Source: Leptospira levettii (GTDB lineage: Bacteria > Spirochaetota > Leptospiria > Leptospirales > Leptospiraceae). Taken from it: 64,000 bases of DNA. The position numbers and the translations under genes are program-made. Location of the stretch: assembly GCF_002812085.1 (NCBI RefSeq), contig NZ_NPDM01000001.1, positions 1,561,030 through 1,625,029 of the forward strand, read 5' to 3'. The notes under the pieces are model-generated. The model ran no database searches and was not told where the DNA came from. It saw nothing but the letters and a program-made list of their open reading frames with translations. Positions 1 to 6,920 of this stretch are shown here, piece after piece (position 1 is the stretch's first letter; each line of letters begins with the position of its first letter).

Positions 1-357
1 TTTGATGTGAATGAGCACCATCGAATTAAAAATAAAATCAAAATGATTGTCTGGGTAATCTAGCGAGCGAACATCAGAGACCTTCCAGTCTACTTTTGGA
101 TATACCAACTTACAGTATTGGACCATATCCTCGGAGATGTCACAAGCAGACCATTTGAGGTTTGGATTTTTCTTCATGAGAAAACTGGTTAATACCCCTG
201 GACCCGCTCCCGCATCCAGAGCCGTACCAACTTCTTTTTCGTATTCGATGGAATCTAAATATGGCTCAAGCAGGAGCTTCAGGAGGTTGGCCTGTGCTGA
301 TAACCGGGGCATCTCATCCTGAATGGATATTTTTTGTGTATAAAGGTTTTCGCTCAA
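1..357 (-). CDS. SAM-dependent methyltransferase (partial, 3' end outside window)
   Basis: This is the N-terminal part of a class I S-adenosylmethionine-dependent methyltransferase, and the rest lies beyond the left edge. Translating the minus strand gives LDAGAGPGVLT, the glycine-rich motif I that binds SAM. It is followed by an acidic stretch (CDISEDMVQYC) and a motif ending near VRSLDYPDNHFDFI, typical of the methyltransferase_11/25 fold. No ATG precedes the conserved region after the upstream in-frame stop. The best start is TTG at 357; an ATG at 312 is an alternative but would shorten the N-terminus. The substrate cannot be told. It lies 135 bases downstream of the riboswitch-controlled lipoprotein pair on the same strand, so it could be read through from there, but hairpins lie in the gap. 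Confidence 0.8.
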   Translation of the reverse strand, partial: MSENLYTQKISIQDEMPRLSAQANLLKLLLEPYLDSIEYEKEVGTALDAGAGPGVLTSFLMKKNPNLKWSACDISEDMVQYCKLVYPKVDWKVSDVRSLDYPDNHFDFIFNSMVLIHIK

Positions 358-451
358 AGTGAATACGCCAGAGGAGTGGTTCTAAAAAAAGAACTCTTTT
401 TCAAAATTGGTCAACTGAAATACGAACTATTTTGAAACGTTTTTTACAAAT

Positions 452-469
452 GGTTCAAAACGGTGAACC
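452..469 (-). terminator. Weak hairpin after the lipoprotein gene
   Basis: GGTTCA (452-457) and TGAACC (464-469) form a perfect 6-bp inverted repeat with a 6-base loop, just downstream of the 283-residue lipoprotein gene on the minus strand. There is no clear U-run after it, so termination is only a guess. A second short repeat, GTTCT (379-383) with AGAAC (390-394), lies closer to the methyltransferase start. Confidence 0.25.
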
Positions 470-492
470 CATCTGACATAATGGATTGGAAT

Positions 493-1344
493 TTATTGTA
501 ATTCGCGAGCGACAACCCCATCAATATCACTTCCATTGTAACTGCCTGGTGGCCAAGGGAAATTGGTACTGGTTGCTGGGTTGATGACATTACTTGCAGA
601 TGTGATTTTTACGAATTTAAATCCATTCGTTTTGATATCATTGGCAGCTGTTGTGTCACAATTCACATCATTCGGATCGTTTGGATCTAAATCATCCAAA
701 TCAAATCCATCCCCACCACCGAGAAGGAAAGGTATGCCTGTACTAATGAATAAATCCTCGTTTGACAAGGGATTGGTGGTCATATTGTAAAAAACGGGTC
801 TTAGGCCACCAAACTTAGTCCAGCTGGTCAGTAAATTGATATTCCCAGCCGTATAACTCGGATTAAAACCACAATAGATGGATCCATCACGGGAGACTTG
901 GATCACAGAGGGATCCATGGCATAAGTATTGGTATCCCCTGAGATGCGAAAACTATTATCATAGATAATTAAATCAATGGAGTCTGGGACATTTTTGACA
1001 GTTCTACCACCCCAACTGAGGACCATCGTAGCACCTGCCCCCGTAGTCTCCAAAGCATACACATCGAGAGATCCCGCAAGTTCACCAGCGCCACAAACAC
1101 CATTGATGGCTTTTTTGGGATCAGAAAATCCAGAGACATTGGCAGAGGCACTGACAACAGTATTCGCAAGGAAAATATCAGAAGGGAGGGTAGAAGATTT
1201 GGGACAAACAGAAGCATTGGCACTTGCACCCAGTAAAGGAATGAGGGCAGCAAGGCTTTCCTCCGAGGAAGAAGGAGAGGGTTTGCAATCGAAAGTCCAC
1301 AAACAGGATACAATGAGGAAGAAATGAAGTAATTTTGTTTTCAT
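493..1344 (-). CDS. Surface lipoprotein, 'cell surface protein' family of B12-linked loci
   Basis: A 283-residue predicted lipoprotein. The signal peptide has a lipobox-like end at FDC (Cys about residue 20), followed by a Ser-rich tether. The body carries the signature blocks of a surface protein family I know mainly from Bacteroidetes: a hydrophobic strand with GG (VLSWGG), DLIIYDNSF, PSVIQVSRDGS, then FDLDDL and FKFVKIT near the C-terminus. In that family the blocks read roughly 'D-F-I-V-F-E-N-x-F', 'V-x-V-S-x-D-G' and 'F-D-L-x-x-x'. The gene follows the 210-residue lipoprotein gene by 40 bases on the same strand, and both sit behind a cobalamin riboswitch. I infer a role in capture of B12 or a related corrinoid at the cell surface. 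The fold is seen only through motifs, and no ligand residues are identified. Confidence 0.7.
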   Translation of the reverse strand: MKTKLLHFFLIVSCLWTFDCKPSPSSSEESLAALIPLLGASANASVCPKSSTLPSDIFLANTVVSASANVSGFSDPKKAINGVCGAGELAGSLDVYALETTGAGATMVLSWGGRTVKNVPDSIDLIIYDNSFRISGDTNTYAMDPSVIQVSRDGSIYCGFNPSYTAGNINLLTSWTKFGGLRPVFYNMTTNPLSNEDLFISTGIPFLLGGGDGFDLDDLDPNDPNDVNCDTTAANDIKTNGFKFVKITSASNVINPATSTNFPWPPGSYNGSDIDGVVARELQ

Positions 1345-1384
1345 CTTGTTTGTGGTGTCCTTTCCAGTGTTAAAAAAAATCTAT

Positions 1385-2017
1385 TTAAAGTCCAGTCCAA
1401 GTTGAGTTTTGGGTTCTAGAAAGTGATCGGCTGAATGTAAAACCACCACATCCATTGGATGCAAAATTCGTTGCATTACTTGTTACTGTACTTGCTTGCA
1501 CTTCTGCAAGTGTCGTTTTACCAGAAACGGCCTCACAAAAATAAAAACATTTGGAGGCACCAAGTTCGCAACCAGTCGTTGTCACAGGAGTATAATCGAT
1601 TCTACCAAATGTTGAATTGGCAAAGTTATTTCCTCCAGGTGTGTTTTGGTAATACATCCTGCGTGTAGATTTATCAAAGGATAAAATACGATAGGTTGTA
1701 TCTCCACCGCCAAAGTAATCAGAGTTTTTTTCAAATCCTGAAATGATACTACCTGAACCATCAGGATTTGTCGCGATGATGAGCCTTCCAGTTAAGGAAG
1801 CTTGTGTTACTTGTTTGTTTGCATCATACGTATAACCTGCGTTCCATTGTCCATTGTATTCTAATAAAAACGAAGTTGATAAAGCACTTCCTGCAAGCAG
1901 TCCAACTAGGAGATTAGTTTGTGAGTCAGATTCTGGAACTTGTTTTTCCATTTGGCAAAAGGAAAAAGAGAAGAGTAGTCCAATTAAGACTGTTGTTTGT
2001 AATTGTGTTCGTTTCAT
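1385..2017 (-). CDS. Lipoprotein of unknown function behind a cobalamin riboswitch
   Basis: A 210-residue predicted lipoprotein: MKRTQLQ, a hydrophobic core and the lipobox FSFSFC (Cys about residue 21). I do not recognise the family. The mature part has an NGQWNAGY segment, a Gly/Thr-rich strand region and five Cys residues in the C-terminal half (CELGASKCFYFCE, then two more including NGCGGF), which could form disulfides. The start is supported by AGGAAA about 8 bases upstream of the ATG. It is the first gene after the riboswitch at 2200-2325 and is followed by the second lipoprotein gene, so its expression should fall when cobalamin is plentiful. A corrinoid-binding or transport accessory role is inferred from that position only. 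Confidence 0.7.
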   Translation of the reverse strand: MKRTQLQTTVLIGLLFSFSFCQMEKQVPESDSQTNLLVGLLAGSALSTSFLLEYNGQWNAGYTYDANKQVTQASLTGRLIIATNPDGSGSIISGFEKNSDYFGGGDTTYRILSFDKSTRRMYYQNTPGGNNFANSTFGRIDYTPVTTTGCELGASKCFYFCEAVSGKTTLAEVQASTVTSNATNFASNGCGGFTFSRSLSRTQNSTWTGL

Positions 2018-2131
2018 TTACGTTTCCTAAATTTTAAAAAGTTTAGGGAACTCCAAGACAATGAAAGACAATGAATGATTCCTATGGAGTGATCCTCCAA
2101 AAGGAAAAAGTATCCTTGTAAATCTTGTTTC

Positions 2132-2157
2132 GGGTGCCCCGATGCCTTCGGGGCCCC
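2132..2157 (-). terminator. GC-rich hairpin downstream of the riboswitch, candidate expression platform
   Basis: GCCCCGA (2136-2142) pairs with TCGGGGC (2148-2154), and GGG (2132-2134) can pair with CCC (2155-2157) across one bulged T, giving about 10 bp with a 5-base loop. It lies between the riboswitch aptamer and the first lipoprotein start. No U-run follows on the minus strand, so a classical intrinsic terminator is doubtful. It may instead alter leader folding. Confidence 0.45.
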
Positions 2158-2199
2158 TTTCCTCCAAATGGTGGACATTTGGATTTTAGTGTGTAAAGT

Positions 2200-2325
2200 T
2201 CCATTTCCGCGAGGAATTCTTTACGGGGAAGATCTGGCTCACCAAACAGTTGTTTGGCTTACAGTTGCGGGTCAGCACAGGATTTACACCTGTTTCCTCC
2301 CTGAAGGTATTTTCCAGGTTTTAGC
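2200..2325 (-). ncRNA. Cobalamin (B12) riboswitch
   Basis: Read on the minus strand, this region contains the conserved aptamer core of adenosylcobalamin riboswitches: CAGGGAGGAAACAGGTG, then TAAATCC, GCTGACCCGCAACTGTAAG, and, after a variable hairpin (CCAAACAACTGTTTGG), GAGCCAGATCTTCCC. The match to GGTG-AA-TCC, CTG-CCCGC-ACTGT-A and the 'AGCCAG-A' box is close and in the right order and spacing. The edges are approximate. It is followed by a strong hairpin (2132-2157) and then by two lipoprotein genes, which are the likely controlled genes. No btuB-type receptor is adjacent. Confidence 0.9.
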
Positions 2326-2481
2326 GAAGGCAGGGATTGTCAAATTTTTAAATCCAGGATTCCTACGTAGATACTTCGTACAAGTTGAAACAGAATTGTA
2401 TTCAAATTGTAGCCAAAGATTTTGGGAATCTTTTGCAACCAAATAGGAATTTTAGACACATACCAATTAAGAGGAAAAGAT

Positions 2482-3243
2482 ATGTTTTATTATGTCGGAA
2501 GGTCTATTGGTTTTGTATTGATGTGGATTGTGGTAAAACCCATGAGATTCAAATACGGAAACAAAAAAGTAGAAATTCAGAACGACTTCATTTTGCGCCA
2601 GTTAAACGGCAAATCTATGATTCTGATTTCAAATCATATCAAACCACGAAATAAATTTTTAAAAATCATCACCATGCCTTATGATGCATTTGTCATTCGT
2701 GGAGTTCTAAAACGATACGGAATATATACAACTGCGTTAACAAGTTATGATTCAGGAATGGGCAATAAAGGCAGAAAGTCAAAATGGCTCAAACGGAAAG
2801 AACAAGTTGTCAAAGGAATTGTAAAATCAATCGACTTAATTCCCTTAAACCGAAATGAATCAGATCCAGTGACAATCAAAGATTTCCAAAGAAGGATTAA
2901 AAAAGGAAATTTAGGCATTGGAATTTTTCCGGAAGGATCTTGGTACCGAGGATTTCGTAAATCTCGAAAATTATTTCCTGGAATGGTGGTACTGAGTAAA
3001 CGTTATAATTTACCAATTGTTCCTTTGTATTTAGATGCATACAACTTAAACAAACCAATACGCTTAACTGTTGGAAATCCTGTCTGGCAAGTGAATGATA
3101 ATAATGAAACAATGGCATTTATCAAAACCGAACTCATCAGACTTAACCAAGTTGGAAAAAATCAAATCGCTCAAACTGAAGGTGTAGAAAACAGTTTGGA
3201 CTCGGATGAGGAAGGAATGGAAGTTTCGCCTAGCATTGGCTAG
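2482..3243 (+). CDS. 1-acylglycerol-3-phosphate acyltransferase-like protein (PlsC family)
   Basis: A 253-residue predicted membrane-associated acyltransferase that would transfer an acyl chain to a glycerol phosphate or similar lipid acceptor. It begins with a hydrophobic segment (FYYVGRSIGFVLMWIVV). Motif III is clear (GIFPEGSWYRG), as is motif IV (LPIVPLYLDAY). Motif I is present as ISNH, but the expected Asp four residues later is missing; an Asp occurs in MPYDAF, 15 residues after the His. The start at 2482 was chosen because GAGGAAAAG stands just upstream; an upstream in-frame ATG at 2422 would add 20 unlike residues. Its stop codon overlaps that of the convergent TetR gene (shared CTAG). 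The substrate is unknown. Confidence 0.8.
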   Translation: MFYYVGRSIGFVLMWIVVKPMRFKYGNKKVEIQNDFILRQLNGKSMILISNHIKPRNKFLKIITMPYDAFVIRGVLKRYGIYTTALTSYDSGMGNKGRKSKWLKRKEQVVKGIVKSIDLIPLNRNESDPVTIKDFQRRIKKGNLGIGIFPEGSWYRGFRKSRKLFPGMVVLSKRYNLPIVPLYLDAYNLNKPIRLTVGNPVWQVNDNNETMAFIKTELIRLNQVGKNQIAQTEGVENSLDSDEEGMEVSPSIG

Positions 3244-3863
3244 GTTGGTTTTTTACTAAGTAACTTTTGAAAGTAGGAAATTCCTTCTTCAATAGGATTT
3301 CCTGCTCCTTTTCTTTTTCGGAGCATACCTGTCATATCCAAAACAATCACTCCATACATCCAACTCCACATCAACCTTGCAATCGCTGGATACTCGTTTT
3401 TAGGGTATGGAATTTCGCCAGAATCAAAACCAATTCTAACTGTTTCTAAAAAAAACCGATAACTTTTCGGAAGTTGAGGGAATGCCTTTCTATGAACCCC
3501 ACCGTAGTCGGTAACAAACATCACTTTGTGAAGTTCGCGGTTGTTGCTTGCGAATTGGAAATAGGCACGTGCAATCGCGGCCAATTGGTCAAAGGCAGAT
3601 CCCGTTTTGACATCAGCACTTGCTTTTTTTAACATGGAGAGGAGCTCATCCTCACCCGTTCGGATCAAATCTTGGACAAGGTCAATTTGGCTCTCGTAAT
3701 AAGAATAGGGGCTCGCCACACTACAACCAAGCCGGTTGGCAATTTTACGCATGGAAAGCCCATCGAGTCCTTCTTCTTTTAGAATGAGGAGGGATACATC
3801 TCTAATTTCCTCGCGAGAGAGGCTATTGCGAATCCTTCTTTGTTTGTGGTGGGCTTCCAACAT
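3240..3863 (-). CDS. TetR/AcrR family transcriptional regulator
   Basis: A 207-residue repressor-type protein. The N-terminal TetR helix-turn-helix spans about residues 15-65 (GLDGLSMRKIANRLGCSVASPYSYYES). The C-terminal ligand-binding domain resembles the WHG type (FDQLAAIARAYFQFASNNRELHKVMF). It shares overlapping stop codons with the convergent acyltransferase gene. Upstream, only 60 bases separate its start from the end of the outer-membrane protein gene on the same strand, so read-through transcription is possible. The regulated genes and inducer are not evident. Confidence 0.9.
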   Translation of the reverse strand: MLEAHHKQRRIRNSLSREEIRDVSLLILKEEGLDGLSMRKIANRLGCSVASPYSYYESQIDLVQDLIRTGEDELLSMLKKASADVKTGSAFDQLAAIARAYFQFASNNRELHKVMFVTDYGGVHRKAFPQLPKSYRFFLETVRIGFDSGEIPYPKNEYPAIARLMWSWMYGVIVLDMTGMLRKRKGAGNPIEEGISYFQKLLSKKPT

Positions 3864-3904
3864 GGACGAATCTCAGTTTTGCTTCCATGCTATGATAATC
3901 CAGC

Positions 3905-3923
3905 GAAAAATCGAACGTTTTTC
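3905..3923 (-). terminator. Possible terminator of the outer-membrane protein gene
   Basis: GAAAAA (3905-3910), a 7-base loop and TTTTTC (3918-3923) abut the end of the minus-strand gene at 3924. The stem is AT-rich and weak, so this is tentative. Confidence 0.3.
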
Positions 3924-5759
3924 CTAAAATGCAGCGTTGATTTGGGCATAGGCCATATAGGCTTCTTTTGCCAATTGGTTTCTCCCTTGTAAATAGTTTT
4001 GGTTCCATTCAAAGGATTGAGTGGTGCGATTGTATTGGATTTTGCTATTTCTGTAATTTTTAACTGCATCACCAGCTTCCAGATAACCAACACCTAACCA
4101 GAGTGAGACAAAATCATTGATTTGTCCGTGCCAAGTCAAATCCACTTCCGTATAAATTCTTTTGCCTAAAGCATAGGGAGAAGTATACGATTGATTGGAG
4201 AAATTTTCTGTACTTCCTTTTTCAAACGACACTGGGGTTGGATTTTTTTCACCGATCGTGGAAGAAGAGTTTGGCGCACCACTAATTGCATACCATGCAT
4301 CTTGTTTTTCTGCTTTATCATTTTGGAAATAGGTAATTTGGAATTCTCCATAACCTTCAGTTGAGTAAGTGACACTCACAGATTTAGAATATAAATTTTG
4401 GGCGTTGATATTTTCCGAAATTCCCGCCACATTATTAAAATAGGGAATCACTCCAAATCTTGGATTTGCCAGAGTTTGGAAAGTGGAGACGGAGGCATCC
4501 GATCTATTTTTATCACCTGAAGCAAATAAAACTTGTCCACCTAACCTAAGTTTCTTGAAGAATGTGTAACCAGTTTGAAAAACATGCATTTGTCCTGTAT
4601 ATTTTTCTCTTTCGGTTCTGATATTGTCCCATTCATTTGGCAGGTATTCTTTTAGGTAAGGATCTTGGATCCTACGTCCAGAAGTTCCTGATTGGAATGC
4701 CGATTCCCATGTGAAGTCCCAAGACTTACCTTCTGGTAAAAAATTACCTTTCGTACGATTCGTAATTCGAAATCCAGTTGTGATCAAATTTTGGTTTTGG
4801 CGGCTACGATTTGATGCCAAAGGGTCGTCGGGGGAAGATTCAGGTAATCCTGTAACCACATTCGTATTATTTTTTTTCCATTTTCGAACAATACCTAGAC
4901 TATAAAAATCGAATGTCACCCAGTCAGGAATCGTATAACTGTTATAAGTTCCTAATAGTGTTGTGTCGGTTCCATTTGCCGCTGAATTGAGTTTTGGATC
5001 ATTGGCAGAAACAACCCCATTGGTTCCACTTTGAGTCCAATAAGGCCTAGCCATTAAAAAATGGATTTTGGCATTTTCAAATTGGAACATGAGTCTGGCA
5101 CCATCAAAGGATAATCCATTCACGGTCCAGTTACCACCACCAATCAATCTTTGGTCTCCATAGGCCCAAATTTGCCTTCCCACTTGGAATTTGGATTGGA
5201 AAGGTAATTTGTTCAGTAATAGAAATGCCTCTCTAACGCTAGTTTGGTTTACAGAAACTGCATTAGTTTGGTTTCGGGAATATAGGTCTGCGGTATTATT
5301 AAAAAAATTGGCTCGAATGTCACCCGTTGATGCAGGTGACTCTCCTCCCCAAACCCTTGCATCTTGTAAAGTCACCTTGGCTTGGACATAAGGGCTTGGA
5401 TCAAATAAAAAGTACAAAGATGAGGTTTGTAGGGTACGGTCAATATAACCCTTGTCAGATGCATTGAAGTCTAAATTATAACGGCTCTCTTGGCGTGGGC
5501 GAAGGTACAATCCAAATCGTAATACATCATTCAACCAAAACTGGGAAGAATTGGCAGAATGTTTGGATAATTTTGGTTCCACAAACATATGTCGATTGAA
5601 TTCAGGATCCAATCCTTTCTCTTTCATGGGAGAAACATATGGCTTTGGTTCTGATTGGTTTTCGGGAGGTTTTTCTTCTATAGGTTCTGAATTTAGAAAA
5701 CCACTAGAAAAGACCAAAATGAAACAAAATAGGATAACTCTTTCTTTGGATAGTTGCAT
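3924..5759 (-). CDS. Outer-membrane porin, alginate-export (AlgE-like) family
   Basis: A 611-residue predicted outer-membrane beta-barrel with an N-terminal signal peptide (about residues 1-24) and a Pro/Glu-rich linker. The mature part has motifs of the alginate export / porin family: LRPRQESRYNLDF near residue 95, VTLQDARVWGGE, SVREAFLL, VGRQIWAYGDQRLIGGG and LSFDGARL. In Leptospira such proteins are common and their substrates are mostly unknown, so 'alginate' is only the family name. The protein ends in ...AYAQINAAF, with an aromatic last residue as in many barrels. AGGAGAG stands about 8 bases before the ATG. The gene is followed by the TetR gene and lies just after sbtA on the same strand. 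Confidence 0.8.
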   Translation of the reverse strand: MQLSKERVILFCFILVFSSGFLNSEPIEEKPPENQSEPKPYVSPMKEKGLDPEFNRHMFVEPKLSKHSANSSQFWLNDVLRFGLYLRPRQESRYNLDFNASDKGYIDRTLQTSSLYFLFDPSPYVQAKVTLQDARVWGGESPASTGDIRANFFNNTADLYSRNQTNAVSVNQTSVREAFLLLNKLPFQSKFQVGRQIWAYGDQRLIGGGNWTVNGLSFDGARLMFQFENAKIHFLMARPYWTQSGTNGVVSANDPKLNSAANGTDTTLLGTYNSYTIPDWVTFDFYSLGIVRKWKKNNTNVVTGLPESSPDDPLASNRSRQNQNLITTGFRITNRTKGNFLPEGKSWDFTWESAFQSGTSGRRIQDPYLKEYLPNEWDNIRTEREKYTGQMHVFQTGYTFFKKLRLGGQVLFASGDKNRSDASVSTFQTLANPRFGVIPYFNNVAGISENINAQNLYSKSVSVTYSTEGYGEFQITYFQNDKAEKQDAWYAISGAPNSSSTIGEKNPTPVSFEKGSTENFSNQSYTSPYALGKRIYTEVDLTWHGQINDFVSLWLGVGYLEAGDAVKNYRNSKIQYNRTTQSFEWNQNYLQGRNQLAKEAYMAYAQINAAF

Positions 5760-5802
5760 TTTGATCTCTCCTAACGAATTGTAAGGTGAATTTATATCTT
5801 TC

Positions 5803-6777
5803 TTATAATCCTTTCAATACATAAAAATAAAGTGGAATGCCGATGATGATATTGATTGGAAAAACAATCGATAAAGCAACAGTTAAGTAAATACTAGGGC
5901 TTGCTTCTGGAATTGAATCTTTCATCGCTGCTGGAACTGCAATATAAGAAGCAGATGCACATAATACAACAAACATTAATGCATCACCAATTGGCATCTG
6001 GATGATTTTTGTCAAAAAGATCGCAATCACAACATTGATAAACATGATGATGACTGTTGATCCAACCAAGAAAAAACCAACTTTTTTTAACTCGCGCATT
6101 TGTTTAGCGGCATCAATCCCTTTGTCCAAAAGGAAAAATGTAAGAAGTCCCTTAAAGATATCTTCTGTAAATGGTTTAGTTGTATTCCATCCAGACTCAC
6201 CTGAGAGATATCCAACGATAAGAGCTCCAATTAAGATATAAACAGATGAACTAAAAAAGGCTTCATGTAACAATTGTTTCCATTGGATTTTTTCAGTAGG
6301 ATTTCCGTTTTGTTTCTTTTTACCGAGGCGATCGATAATAACAGCGATGACAATGGCAGGTGATTCCATAAGTGCCATTCCAGCAACGATGAAACCTTGG
6401 TATTCAAATCCGTAACTATGTAAGAAGGCTCCTGCTGTTACAAACGTTACTGCGCTGATCGAACCAAAACTTCCAGCAAGTGCTGCAGAATTGGCATGGT
6501 CTAACTTCAATCGAAAGATGAAGTAAGAATACACAGGAACAAAACATGCCATAAACATACATGCAATGAGTGTAAGTAAGTGTTCTTCCGCGAAAGGTGA
6601 TTTAAATAATTCATGCCCACCTTTAAAACCAATGGAGAACAATAAGTATAAAGAAAGAAATTTTGAAACTCCCTCTGTTATGCGGAGATCCGATTTAAAG
6701 AATACAACACCCATGCCTAAAAAGAAAAATAGTACGGGTGGGTTTAAAATATTATTCAGAGCATTGTGCAAATCCAT
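5803..6777 (-). CDS. SbtA-type sodium-dependent bicarbonate transporter
   Basis: A 324-residue inner-membrane protein of the SbtA family (DUF897), which in cyanobacteria imports bicarbonate with sodium. Characteristic stretches are ILNPPVLFFFLGM, LSLYLLFSIGFKGGHEL near residue 50, the AALAGSFGSISAVTF segment and the C-terminal half with DALMFVVLCASASYIAVPAAM. About ten membrane segments are seen. The start at 6777 is preceded by AGAGGGA; an in-frame ATG at 6870 would add an unlike N-terminus across the promoter region. The gene is divergent from the membrane-bound AraC regulator, with a perfect 8-bp inverted repeat between them, and the SulP gene lies beyond that regulator. I infer uptake of inorganic carbon. 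No PII-like SbtB gene is seen. Confidence 0.88.
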   Translation of the reverse strand: MDLHNALNNILNPPVLFFFLGMGVVFFKSDLRITEGVSKFLSLYLLFSIGFKGGHELFKSPFAEEHLLTLIACMFMACFVPVYSYFIFRLKLDHANSAALAGSFGSISAVTFVTAGAFLHSYGFEYQGFIVAGMALMESPAIVIAVIIDRLGKKKQNGNPTEKIQWKQLLHEAFFSSSVYILIGALIVGYLSGESGWNTTKPFTEDIFKGLLTFFLLDKGIDAAKQMRELKKVGFFLVGSTVIIMFINVVIAIFLTKIIQMPIGDALMFVVLCASASYIAVPAAMKDSIPEASPSIYLTVALSIVFPINIIIGIPLYFYVLKGL

Positions 6778-6815
6778 TTTTGTCCCTCTTTTTCTCCATG
6801 ATTTTAGACACCCAA

Positions 6816-6843
6816 TTTGTCCAATATCATAAAACTGGACAAA
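6816..6843. promoter_or_regulatory. Inverted repeat between sbtA and the AraC gene, candidate operator
   Basis: TTTGTCCA (6816-6823), a 12-base spacer and TGGACAAA (6836-6843) form a perfect 8-bp inverted repeat with centres 20 bases apart, about two helical turns. It lies 39 bases upstream of the sbtA start and 78 bases upstream of the AraC start. This is a natural place for a dimer to control both divergent genes. Confidence 0.5.
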
Positions 6844-6920
6844 AAATACTTTCAATTCGAAATTCATCAACCTTGAATTCGCTTTCTTGCTTATGATTTA
6901 TTTGCACATTGGTGAAATCC

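Noticed and set aside
2168..2446. Open frame of 92 codons on the plus strand
   Set aside because: It covers the reverse complement of the cobalamin riboswitch and gives no family-like protein, so the RNA explains the sequence.
5191..5784. Plus-strand open frames within the porin gene
   Set aside because: They are antisense to a well-supported barrel gene and have no start signals or recognisable motifs.
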